DNA of 32,332 nt. It comes from Ignavibacteria bacterium. Lineage in GTDB: Bacteria > Bacteroidota > Ignavibacteria > Kapaibacteriales > UBA4661. Location: the NCBI GenBank assembly GCA_014654705.1, contig JACVZY010000032.1, positions 1 to 32,332 on the forward strand. Direction: 5' to 3'. Under the pieces are notes generated by a model. It made no database searches. It was not told the DNA's origin and saw nothing but the letters and a program-made list of their open reading frames with translations. The translations under genes and the position numbers were made by a program. This document shows positions 24,637 through 32,332 of this stretch, piece after piece. Within the stretch, counting starts at the first letter, position 1, and every line of letters begins with the position of its first letter.

Positions 24637-26103
24637 ATGATTTCATCCACGGTACAATGCAAGCAAAGGCTATTTCTATGCTGGCTTGCAGTCTTTATTC
24701 TGAGCGCACTCACACGCCTTTCGGCACAAAACCTGAGCAATCCTGTGGGCATGGCTCTCGGTGCTGCGTGCGTTACATCGGCAGAAAATGTTGATGCAAT
24801 CGGTCTAAACCCAGCACTTTTAGCACCGCGTACGAAGCAGGACAGCACTACCTCTCTTTTCTTTACCCTTGGCGCAGTGGGCGGCATACTCGGCGAAAGT
24901 GCTCTCAAACTGAGCGATTTCTCTACCTATTTTCGCAAAGTAAACAATGAGCGGCGCGTACTAACCGATACCGAAGTCCGCACCTTCGCTTCATTGCTGG
25001 ATGGAAGTCGTCTGGGTGGGCAAGTGGACGCAACCCTGATAGCAGCTGTCCTACAAACAAATCTTGGTGCATTTGCGTTTTCCACAAGCCTGCACGGGCA
25101 AATCGGTCTGCAACTACCGCAAGGACTGGCGCAAATTCTTCAGGGCTACGATGCCGCACAAAGATTGCGTTTGGAGGGAACGGCAAGTTCTGCCTTCGGT
25201 TATGGAAATATCCAGCTCGGCTATGCAAATCATATTGTTCTACCTGAAATGTCCGATTCCAGCAATACACTTGCTGCCCTACGCGTGGGCGCAACGGCTC
25301 AATATCTCATCGGCTACGCTTTTGAAGAAATAACCAATGCGTGGCTCGACCTTATGCCCATTCCCGTCACGGATTTCCCAACAACGACGTACAACATTCG
25401 CGCGAATTTAGACTATACCCTACGTTCTGCCGGAACAACATTATTGACAAATGGACGGTTGCCAAAAGAAATCGGCAGCATTATGAACCAATCCGCCGGA
25501 AGTGGCTTTGGCGCATCAATTGGAGCAGTCGCATCGTTACGGCTGCCCGGCAGTAAGATTGCGGCGTGGCAAATTGCCTTTTCGCTTACAGATATTGGCG
25601 GTATAACGTGGAATAGTGCTCATCTTGCAAGCGTTTCTTTTCAAGACACCATCAAAAGCATCATCCCACTCGCCAGCGATAACAGCTATCTTCAGCGCTT
25701 GCGCGACACCACAAACCGTAGTCAAACCGTTACTCGTAGTCTCCCGACACGTTTTCATCTTGGATTTGCCTTCGACTATGGTGCGTATTTTGGCTTGCCG
25801 ATCCCACTTATTCTGAGTTTTCAATATACCCAAGGTTTGAACACGAGCGGTTTTAATACCACTCAACCGCGTTTTGGGCTTGGGTTTGCGTGGGAAAATA
25901 AAGGCTGGTTGCCGTCTCTTCGCACAGGAATTACTATTGGCGGGCAAGAAGAAATCCTCTGGTCATGCGGCTTGGGGTGGAATGTAGCTGATGGTGCATT
26001 TATGATTGATGCCGCCCTTGCTAATCTTTTGCCCTTTCTTGATGGTGGCAAAGGCACATGGCTTGGTGGAAGCCTTCGACTGAAAGGACGAATAGCGTGG
26101 TAG
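24637..26103 (+). CDS. Probable outer-membrane beta-barrel protein (DUF5723/PorV-like style)
   Basis: A 488-residue protein with a signal peptide (cleavage after LSAQ, about residue 30). It then has NLSNPVGMALGAACVTSAENVDAIGLNPALLA, the 'N-P-A-x-L' opening found in FadL-like, TraF-like and DUF5723 barrel proteins of Bacteroidota. The remainder is amphipathic strands with Gly/aromatic turns (GFAFDYGAYFGLPIPLILSFQYTQG, FGLGFAWENKGWLPSLRTGITIGGQEE) and a closing strand GGSLRLKGRIAW. It is a likely outer-membrane channel or secretion-linked protein. The start at 24637 gives the signal peptide directly. It forms a two-gene unit with the preceding lipoprotein. The exact family is uncertain. Confidence 0.72.
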   Translation: MISSTVQCKQRLFLCWLAVFILSALTRLSAQNLSNPVGMALGAACVTSAENVDAIGLNPALLAPRTKQDSTTSLFFTLGAVGGILGESALKLSDFSTYFRKVNNERRVLTDTEVRTFASLLDGSRLGGQVDATLIAAVLQTNLGAFAFSTSLHGQIGLQLPQGLAQILQGYDAAQRLRLEGTASSAFGYGNIQLGYANHIVLPEMSDSSNTLAALRVGATAQYLIGYAFEEITNAWLDLMPIPVTDFPTTTYNIRANLDYTLRSAGTTLLTNGRLPKEIGSIMNQSAGSGFGASIGAVASLRLPGSKIAAWQIAFSLTDIGGITWNSAHLASVSFQDTIKSIIPLASDNSYLQRLRDTTNRSQTVTRSLPTRFHLGFAFDYGAYFGLPIPLILSFQYTQGLNTSGFNTTQPRFGLGFAWENKGWLPSLRTGITIGGQEEILWSCGLGWNVADGAFMIDAALANLLPFLDGGKGTWLGGSLRLKGRIAW

Positions 26104-26226
26104 AGTCAAGATAAAAGCTTATTCCCTTCTAGCACTTGAACACTTACATCAGAATATTTGGTTCTTTCTGTCGTTGTTCTTAGTTTGCCGCCTCACGATA
26201 CTCTCTTGCACTTTTACTCTCTTGCT

Positions 26227-28644
26227 ATGAAACGATACTCTACCCTGAGCGTAGCTCTTTACTGCCTTTTCCTTAGTTTATCTTCCCTTCCGATCTCTGC
26301 TCAAGCGCCTGGTAACACTACGCAAGCAACGCGCGGCTGGCTGACGGTTGAGACCATCATGCGAGACCCCGCATGGATAGGTATTGCGCCTTCGTCGCCC
26401 TTTTGGTCGGAAGACGGCGAGCGGCTTTACTTTACGTGGCGGCGCGAGGGCGATGCAGGAGATTCACTGTACGTGAGCATTCGCGGCGGAACCCCCAGAC
26501 GCGCAACACTTGATGAGCGCAAAGCACTTACATCACAAAGCGGAGATTATTCAAAAGACTTTGCAAAGAAGGTTTTTAGCCGCAACGGGGATATTTTCTT
26601 GCTTGACATCAAGCGCGGCAGCGAAGCACAACTCACCAATACTCTTGCATCAGAGTTCAATCCACGTTTTTTGGCAAATGAGCAAAGTATTGCCTTTGAA
26701 CGAGAGGGCAATATTTTTATTCGTGAACTTGGAAGCGGCTTGGAGCGGCAAGTAACCAACATCCGTTCCGGCGCGAAGGCTCCCGATGCCTCAAAAACGG
26801 AATTGCAAAAGACGATTGAAAAGCAGCAGCTGGAACTCTTCGATGTGCTGCGTAAACGCAAGAATGACCGTGATGCAGCAAAGAAATATCAAGAACTTCT
26901 TGAGCAAAAAAAGCCGAAAGTATTCTACACAGGACAGAAAAATGCCTTTGCTTTGTCAATCTCACCCGACGCACGGTTCGTAACGTTTATTTTATCACAG
27001 TCTGCACAAGATGCAAAGCGAACTATTGTTCCGAACTTTGTTACCGAAAGCGGCTTTACCGAAGACATTCCGGCACGTACCAAAGTAGGCGAACCACAGG
27101 CAAAATTTGAATTATACGTGTACGATGTGGTGCGAGACACCACGCTTCAGGTCAAGCCGGACAGCCTCGAAGGTCTCATTCCGACCAAAGCCCCAGGCGA
27201 CACATCCAAAATAAAATTACAAGCACGAAGCGTGTTTTACACTAGTCCCTCGTGGGCGGAGGAAGGTCATCGAGCAGTTGTTCAAATATTTTCGCAGGAC
27301 AACAAAGATCGATGGATTGTCGTGCTGAATCCTGAAAAAGTACAGTTCACCACGCTGCTCGACCACCAACGCGACAGCGCATGGATTGGTGGTCCGGGCA
27401 TCAGCGCTTTCGGTTCTGCCGATGGCTCTATTGGTTGGATGCCGGACGGAAAACGGATTTGGTTTCAATCCGAAGCCGACGGCTGGTCTCACTTGTACGT
27501 GATCGGCGCTGATAGTGCGACCAAGACGAACAGAGTGCAGCTCACCAAAGGTCATTTCGAGGTCTATGAGCCGTTTATTTCGCGTGACAAAAAGCGCTGG
27601 TACTTCCACTCGAACGAGGTGCATTTCGGCGAACGCCACTTGTATTCCATGCCGCTTGAAGGCGGTACGCCTACGCGCATCACGACAAAAGAAGGCAGAA
27701 ACGATGTGCTCATCTCGCCCGATGAAAAACAGCTTGCCGTACTTCATTCGTTCAGTAACAAACCGCCGGAACTCTTCCTCATGCCTAATAAAGCAAATGC
27801 GGACGGCAGCGCAGAAACCAAGCAAATAACGCAATCGCTTTCGCCGGAATTTTCACGTTACGCATGGCGTGCGCCTGAGGTTCTCACGTTCAAAGCCCGG
27901 GATGGAGCAAATGTTCCGGCACGAGTCTATACGCCTGATGCCTCGCGCTCCAATGGTGCTGCTGTTGTGTTTGTTCACGGCGCGGGTTACTTGCAAAATG
28001 CTCATAAATGGTGGAGCACTTATTTCCGCGAGTATATGTTCCACAACCTACTCGTAGATAAAGGCTACACCGTGCTGGATGTAGATTATCGTGCTAGTGC
28101 AGGCTTGGGGCGTAATTGGCGAACGGGAATTTATCGGTTTATGGGCGGCAAAGACTTGGACGACCAGGTAGATGGCGCAAAATTTCTTGTTGAAAAATAC
28201 GGCGTGGATGCGAAACGAATTGGTATCTATGGCGGTTCTTATGGCGGCTTTATTACGTTTATGGCGATGTTTACACAGCCGGGCGTTTTTGCTGCGGGCG
28301 CGGCATTGCGACCGGTAACGGATTGGGCGCATTACAATCATGGCTACACATCGGCTATTTTGAACATCCCTCAAGATGACTCAGTTGCCTATCGTCGCAG
28401 CTCACCCATTTACCATGCCGCAGGGCTGCAAGGCGCCCTACTCATATGTCATGGCATGGTGGACGTAAATGTTCACTATCAAGATGCCGTGCGCTTGGTG
28501 CAGCGCCTGATTGAACTCAAAAAAGAAAACTGGGAATTTGCTTCGTATCCGGTGGAAGATCACGGCTTCCGCGAGCCGACAAGCTGGATGGACGAATACA
28601 AACGTATTCTCAAGCTCTTCGACTCAAATTTGCAGAAGAAATAG
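26227..28644 (+). CDS. S9 family serine peptidase (prolyl oligopeptidase/dipeptidyl peptidase IV-like)
   Basis: An 805-residue secreted peptidase. The signal peptide ends near PISAQA. Residues about 50-560 form the beta-propeller, with repeats such as SPSWAEEGHRAVVQIF and IGWMPDGKRIWFQSEADGWSHLYV. The alpha/beta-hydrolase domain begins near 570. The catalytic triad is visible as Ser671 in GGSYGGF, Asp746 in GMVDVNVHY and His779 in VEDHGF. Typical members release dipeptides or cleave short peptides in the periplasm. An insertion with KTELQKTIEKQQLELFDVLRKRKNDRDAAKKY (about 200-230) is a charged helix within the propeller. The ATG at 26227 is chosen as the start of the signal peptide. The AraC-type regulator gene follows after 26 bases, probably on the same transcript. 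Confidence 0.93.
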   Translation: MKRYSTLSVALYCLFLSLSSLPISAQAPGNTTQATRGWLTVETIMRDPAWIGIAPSSPFWSEDGERLYFTWRREGDAGDSLYVSIRGGTPRRATLDERKALTSQSGDYSKDFAKKVFSRNGDIFLLDIKRGSEAQLTNTLASEFNPRFLANEQSIAFEREGNIFIRELGSGLERQVTNIRSGAKAPDASKTELQKTIEKQQLELFDVLRKRKNDRDAAKKYQELLEQKKPKVFYTGQKNAFALSISPDARFVTFILSQSAQDAKRTIVPNFVTESGFTEDIPARTKVGEPQAKFELYVYDVVRDTTLQVKPDSLEGLIPTKAPGDTSKIKLQARSVFYTSPSWAEEGHRAVVQIFSQDNKDRWIVVLNPEKVQFTTLLDHQRDSAWIGGPGISAFGSADGSIGWMPDGKRIWFQSEADGWSHLYVIGADSATKTNRVQLTKGHFEVYEPFISRDKKRWYFHSNEVHFGERHLYSMPLEGGTPTRITTKEGRNDVLISPDEKQLAVLHSFSNKPPELFLMPNKANADGSAETKQITQSLSPEFSRYAWRAPEVLTFKARDGANVPARVYTPDASRSNGAAVVFVHGAGYLQNAHKWWSTYFREYMFHNLLVDKGYTVLDVDYRASAGLGRNWRTGIYRFMGGKDLDDQVDGAKFLVEKYGVDAKRIGIYGGSYGGFITFMAMFTQPGVFAAGAALRPVTDWAHYNHGYTSAILNIPQDDSVAYRRSSPIYHAAGLQGALLICHGMVDVNVHYQDAVRLVQRLIELKKENWEFASYPVEDHGFREPTSWMDEYKRILKLFDSNLQKK

Positions 28645-28670
28645 TCGTTGCTTCAATAATCAAACCCATT

Positions 28671-29564
28671 ATGCACGACAAAAAAGCTTCCACGCTTATC
28701 AATCCTCACAACGGCAATCTTGCTTTTAAGATTTTTTCGTTTGAGGACAATCATTCTTTCGACCATCTTCAGCGCCATAACTATTACTCCGTTATTCTCA
28801 TGAAGAGCGGAACGTACACACTCAAAGCCGACGTTTCAGAATATGCTCTGGAAGGTTCAGCGATGATGTGCTTTGCGCCGTACCAGCCCTTCATGATTCG
28901 CAGTCATAGTCCTGTTTGTGGCAGCGCGGCGCAATTTCATCCTGACTTTTTTTGCATCCATAAGCACGACCGCGAGGTGGCTTGTAATGGTGTCTTGTTC
29001 AATACCATCTACGAACCGCCATATTTAGCTCTTGATGAACACGATACGGCAAAGTTTTGTGGTATTTTGTTACAAATGCTTGCAGAAATGAACGCACCGG
29101 AGTTAGCACAGTATGAACTTCTGGTGTCACATCTGAAGATTTTTCTTATTCACGCTGCCCGATTAAAGGTGCAACAGTTGAATGCGACCAAAGAAATGGC
29201 TTCAGAAATACTACCGGATAGGCGTGAGCCTTTTATTTTGCAAAATCTGAAAGATGCCGTTGAACAGCATTATCACACGAAACATTCGGCAAGCGACTAT
29301 GCCGATTTGCTGAATATCTCGGCGAAAGCACTGGCAAAAATCACGAAAAGGTACTATCATAAAACGCTGACCGATATTATTGCCGAGCGCATTATTATTG
29401 AGGCAAAGCGTGAACTATACTTGACTTCTAAGACCGTAAAAGAAATCGCATACGAACTCGGGTTCAATGATGAGCATTACTTTAGCCGCTTTTTCAAAAC
29501 AAATGCCGATGTTTCTCCTCAGATGTATAGAGACACAGTGGGCTTTGCAAGGGGGGAAGTATAG
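28671..29564 (+). CDS. AraC-family transcriptional regulator
   Basis: A 297-residue protein. The N-terminal half (about 15-110) has the cupin-like AraC ligand-binding pattern (YYSVILMKSGTYTLKADVSEYAL, FAPYQPFMIRS). The C-terminal 100 residues hold two helix-turn-helix units, the second with the family stretch VKEIAYELGFNDEHYFSRFFKTNADVSPQMYR. The ligand is unknown. It begins 26 bases after the peptidase gene on the same strand and may regulate that peptidase, the aminotransferase gene that follows, or distant targets. Confidence 0.93.
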   Translation: MHDKKASTLINPHNGNLAFKIFSFEDNHSFDHLQRHNYYSVILMKSGTYTLKADVSEYALEGSAMMCFAPYQPFMIRSHSPVCGSAAQFHPDFFCIHKHDREVACNGVLFNTIYEPPYLALDEHDTAKFCGILLQMLAEMNAPELAQYELLVSHLKIFLIHAARLKVQQLNATKEMASEILPDRREPFILQNLKDAVEQHYHTKHSASDYADLLNISAKALAKITKRYYHKTLTDIIAERIIIEAKRELYLTSKTVKEIAYELGFNDEHYFSRFFKTNADVSPQMYRDTVGFARGEV

Positions 29565-29605
29565 TCGAGAGTTCGATGCTGTACTGTTTTTTGGGAGAAA
29601 AATGC

Positions 29606-29613
29606 TAAGTTTG
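29606..29613 (+). promoter_or_regulatory. Candidate -7 promoter element of the aminotransferase gene
   Basis: TAAGTTTG matches TAnnTTTG exactly, about 70 bases before the ATG at 29685. No TTTG is found at the expected -33 position, so the evidence is partial. Confidence 0.35.
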
Positions 29614-29684
29614 GGGACTTGAATTCACGGGACGTTATGTGTGTGTACACTATATTATTCTCTCATCGTTGCATTTTTATTGCT

Positions 29685-31169
29685 ATGAATCATCCATTGC
29701 CCCAGACCTCATCCGCTTCATTTGCTGATATTCGCACCAACATTATTGGCTATGATGACATGATTGATACACCGCACGGGAAGCGCCGTATAGTCTTTGC
29801 CGACTGGATAGCGAGCGGGCGAATGTATGCGCCTATCGAAAAAAAGCTTGCGGAAGATTTTGGTCCGATGGTCGCCAATACACACACGGAAACCACTGCC
29901 ACGGGAACGGCAATGACGCTTGCCTACCACGAGGCGCAGCGCATCATTAAAGCACACGTCGGAGCCACAAGCGACGATGCACTGCTTATGGTTGGTTCCG
30001 GCATGACGGCTGCCCTAGCGAAACTCCAGCGCATACTGGGCTTAAAAGTACCTGAACAGCTTGCGCCCTACTGCACCGTCCCGGAGGCAATTCGCCCTGT
30101 TATCTTTCTGACCCACATGGAACATCATTCCAACCAAACTTCGTGGTTGGAAACAATCTGCACCGTCGAAATTATTCGCCCCGACGAGCAGGGACTTGTT
30201 GACATGACCCATTTGGATGAATTGCTCAAAAAATACGACTCGCGCCCAATTAAAATTGCCTCCGTGACGTCATGTTCCAATGTTACGGGTATCTTCACGC
30301 CATACTATGCCATCGCACGACGGATGCACGAAGCAGGTGGGTGGTGTTTTGTAGATTTTGCTTGTTCTGCTCCGTATATTGCTATTGATATGCATCCCTC
30401 CGACCCTCTTGAACACTTGGATGCGATATTTTTCTCGCCGCATAAATTTTTGGGAGGACCCGGTTCACCGGGTGTGCTTATCTTTAACAAAAAACTCTAC
30501 ACCCTGCACGTGCCCGACCAACCCGGCGGCGGAACGGTGAAGTGGACAAACCCGTGGGGCGAGCATAGTTATATCGAAGACATTGAAGCCCGCGAAGACG
30601 GCGGCACTCCTGCTTTTCTACAAACGATACGGGCTGCCTTAGCAATTCGATTAAAAGAATCCCTGAGTGAAGAGGCTTTACATTTGAGAGAGAATGCGCT
30701 TGTACAACGAATTTTTGATGCGCTCTCGCCCATTCCAAATCTTCATATCTTAGCACCCGAAAACAAAGACCGTCTGTGTATATTTTCGTTTTATATTGAT
30801 GGCTTGCACTATAACCTTGGCGTAAAACTGCTCAATGACCGCTTTGGCATCCAGACTCGTGGCGGGTGCTCTTGTGCGGGAACATATGGGCATTATTTAC
30901 TGAGTATTTCTCCACAATTATCACGCACAGTTTCGTGCAAAATTGATGGTGGTGATTTATCAGAAAAAATGGGTTGGATTCGTTTTTCAGTCCACCCTGC
31001 CATGACCGATGATGAAACGGAATATATTTTGAGTGCCATTAAAGACCTCGCTGCCAATCACGAAGCGTGGAGTAGGGACTACCGATATGACACGCACAGC
31101 AATGAATTCCAACACCTAACATGGAATAGTTCTTTGGAAACAACAGTCAGCGAATGGTTTCAGTTTTGA
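29685..31169 (+). CDS. Class V aminotransferase fold PLP enzyme (cysteine desulfurase-like)
   Basis: A 494-residue protein, longer than the 400-residue norm for cysteine desulfurases. The PLP-binding Lys254 lies in FFSPHKFLGGPGSPGVL. Upstream are the PLP contacts HMEHHSNQTSW and GWCFVDFACSAPY. A loop TRGGCSCAGTYGH (Cys395, Cys397) stands where cysteine desulfurases carry their catalytic Cys, but the context (RGGCSC rather than the RxGxHC form of SufS/CsdA) differs. Possible reactions are cysteine desulfuration, selenocysteine lyase, isopenicillin-N-epimerase-like or kynureninase-like chemistry. No substrate can be assigned from the sequence. It is followed, 15 bases on, by the converging replication initiator, and has no SufE, IscU or other partner nearby. 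Confidence 0.8.
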   Translation: MNHPLPQTSSASFADIRTNIIGYDDMIDTPHGKRRIVFADWIASGRMYAPIEKKLAEDFGPMVANTHTETTATGTAMTLAYHEAQRIIKAHVGATSDDALLMVGSGMTAALAKLQRILGLKVPEQLAPYCTVPEAIRPVIFLTHMEHHSNQTSWLETICTVEIIRPDEQGLVDMTHLDELLKKYDSRPIKIASVTSCSNVTGIFTPYYAIARRMHEAGGWCFVDFACSAPYIAIDMHPSDPLEHLDAIFFSPHKFLGGPGSPGVLIFNKKLYTLHVPDQPGGGTVKWTNPWGEHSYIEDIEAREDGGTPAFLQTIRAALAIRLKESLSEEALHLRENALVQRIFDALSPIPNLHILAPENKDRLCIFSFYIDGLHYNLGVKLLNDRFGIQTRGGCSCAGTYGHYLLSISPQLSRTVSCKIDGGDLSEKMGWIRFSVHPAMTDDETEYILSAIKDLAANHEAWSRDYRYDTHSNEFQHLTWNSSLETTVSEWFQF

Positions 31170-31184
31170 CGAAATTAATTTATG

Positions 31185-32189
31185 TTAGGTCACGCCTTCG
31201 CTTTTGTGCTGCATGATACTTTCAACAATCATATTACGATGGAGCGTCAACAGGATTTGATAGTTAGTGTGTTCCTGCTCGGTAACTGGAAAGGAAAGGA
31301 AATCGGGCATATTCCCGACAGCCTCAGCCATAATGCGTTCTTGCTGCTCAGTGGAAAGAGTACCTAAATACTTCTCGACGGCTGCATTTCGTTTCTTGTC
31401 AATTGCGCTGGGTGCTATTTCATCAAAAAGGGTCTGAGGAGTCGTTTGATTGGATTTAGGCGCTATGGTCGTATCGAATAGTCGCTGTTGAATAATAAAC
31501 TTAACTGCTATCACTTTATGCCGAGCTTTTTGTTCTCGCACTAAAATGAAGTAGGTTGGCTCGTGGAGATGAATATCTTGGATTGCTTTGCTGATGATGT
31601 TCGCGTTCAGCTTGAACCACGAATCGTAATTACAATGAAAGAGCTTGTTCAGCTCCTCAATCGTAATAAAAGGGCTTTCAGCATAACCTCGTTTTTCATC
31701 GAAGCGAGAGCGACAAAACTCCCAAAGCGCAAGCGCATGCTTGCTGGAAAATTTAGCCTGCACCGCCAGAGGTAGTTTGGTGTACATCCCGATTTCGTCG
31801 CTTTTCTGAATTGTATTGTAACGCTTAAGCATTTCGTAGATGAACGGCGGATAGACCCACGAGACCACCTCGTGCTCTTTATCGTACATAGCCTGCGCTA
31901 AGAGATTTGCAACGACGCGGGTAGGATATTTTTTATCTTTTCCAAAGATATTAACCTCAATGGGGGGCAAATCGGCAATCGCTCTTATTTGCTCGAAGAC
32001 ATCGGTATTGCTTTCAAAAAGGGACTGCCCTGCCTTCTCTCGAATCGTTCTAATGTGAAGAGAATAGGTCTGCGAATCATGAATATTTTGCCTGCTGTGT
32101 TCCAGCAATACATTCAAAACCTTACGTTGTGCAAGCGTAAGAATATTTTCAATATCGACAAGCGAACTTGGTTTTATGATGATGTCCAT
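31185..32189 (-). CDS. Plasmid replication initiator protein (Rep_3 family)
   Basis: A 334-residue protein with two winged-helix-like halves, the arrangement of RepA/RepE/Pi initiators. Typical segments are an N-terminal LTLAQRKVLNVLL with a helix-turn-helix that follows, YPPFIYEMLKR, and a second half beginning near KLPLAVQAKFSSKHALALWEFCRSRF. Rep_3 proteins bind iterons next to their gene, open the origin and repress their own gene. An AAAGGA ribosome site lies 6 bases before the ATG at 32189. Iterons start only 22 bases upstream of that ATG, on the expected side. It is the only replication gene in the window, and no ParA/ParB genes are seen. The family call rests on fold-level patterns plus the iterons. 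A search would settle it. Confidence 0.8.
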   Translation of the reverse strand: MDIIIKPSSLVDIENILTLAQRKVLNVLLEHSRQNIHDSQTYSLHIRTIREKAGQSLFESNTDVFEQIRAIADLPPIEVNIFGKDKKYPTRVVANLLAQAMYDKEHEVVSWVYPPFIYEMLKRYNTIQKSDEIGMYTKLPLAVQAKFSSKHALALWEFCRSRFDEKRGYAESPFITIEELNKLFHCNYDSWFKLNANIISKAIQDIHLHEPTYFILVREQKARHKVIAVKFIIQQRLFDTTIAPKSNQTTPQTLFDEIAPSAIDKKRNAAVEKYLGTLSTEQQERIMAEAVGNMPDFLSFPVTEQEHTNYQILLTLHRNMIVESIMQHKSEGVT

Positions 32190-32210
32190 AACTAATTCCT
32201 TTTGAGGTTA

Positions 32211-32332
32211 CAATATTCACTGATGCAAATGCAATATCCACTGATGCAAACTCTTATCTTGAAAATTAAGAACAATATCCACTGATGCAAACGCAATATC
32301 CACTGATGCAAAATTTTTGAAAAACGCAATAT
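32211..32332. repeat. Iteron array of a plasmid-type replication origin (cut by the window end)
   Basis: Four copies of a 19-mer CAATATYCACTGATGCAAA stand in direct orientation at 32211-32229, 32232-32250, 32273-32291 and 32294-32312. A fifth, CAATAT at 32327-32332, is cut off by the end of the sequence. Within pairs the period is 21 bases (two helix turns), and the step between pairs is 41. The first copy has T for C at its seventh base. Repeats of this size beside a Rep_3 initiator are the usual binding sites for that protein. The AT-rich stretches at 32251-32272 and 32311-32326 are candidates for strand opening. The array probably continues beyond the window. Confidence 0.88.

Noticed and set aside
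32211-32332. Direct repeats considered as a CRISPR array
   Set aside because: The units are 19 bases with 2- to 22-base gaps, too short for spacers. They sit beside an initiator gene and there are no cas genes.
1-32332. Circular closure of the window into a 32-kb plasmid
   Set aside because: Joining the ends gives CAATATTCTTCT, which departs from the iteron after eight bases, and no terminal overlap is visible. Closure is neither shown nor excluded.

Overview
The window looks like DNA from the Bacteroidota/Chlorobiota (FCB) group, perhaps a Kapaibacteriota- or Ignavibacteria-like lineage. Four things point this way: a secreted protein with a type IX secretion (T9SS) C-terminal sorting domain, several promoters matching the Bacteroidota pattern TTTG-N(about 19)-TAnnTTTG, a lipoprotein/outer-membrane-barrel pair of the Bacteroidota kind, and a high load of multi-PAS signalling proteins. 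The right end (31185-32332) carries a Rep_3-type replication initiator and a set of 19-bp iterons cut by the window edge. The simplest reading is that this is a plasmid or secondary replicon, or a piece of one integrated elsewhere. No partition, mobilisation, transposase, tRNA, rRNA or CRISPR feature is visible.

Layout. 1-2.6 kb: a small outer-membrane barrel protein, a decayed tail of an M1-aminopeptidase-like gene, and a lipoprotein di-heme cytochrome c peroxidase. 2.6-13.2 kb: a signalling block. It has a single-domain response regulator, a four-PAS protein ending in a LytTR DNA-binding domain, a compact histidine kinase transcribed divergently from it across a cluster of TACGTG repeats, kynurenine 3-monooxygenase (kmo), a membrane class III adenylate cyclase, and a 1069-residue six-PAS histidine kinase. 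13.5-18.5 kb: an electron-transfer operon with a monoheme cytochrome c, a NapC/NrfH-like membrane tetraheme cytochrome, a small membrane protein, a ten-heme MtrA/DmsE/PioA-type periplasmic cytochrome and an MtrB/PioB-type outer-membrane porin, closed by a terminator. This is the core of a quinol-to-outer-surface (or reverse) electron conduit.

18.6-22.3 kb: an AhpD-like protein, a T9SS-exported seven-repeat beta-propeller, a flavin-binding PNPOx-like protein, an HPP-family membrane protein and a small four-helix membrane protein. 22.4-26.1 kb: a two-gene unit of an unrecognised lipoprotein and a probable outer-membrane barrel protein. 26.2-31.2 kb: an S9 prolyl-oligopeptidase, an AraC-family regulator and a class V aminotransferase (cysteine desulfurase-like). 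31.2 kb to the end: the replication initiator and iterons.

The most notable point is the combination: an MtrAB-like conduit, with its own inner-membrane and soluble cytochromes, on DNA that also carries a plasmid-type replication origin and many redox- or ligand-sensing candidates. No surface multiheme cytochrome (MtrC/OmcA type) is encoded here, so the outer partner is elsewhere, absent or of another kind.
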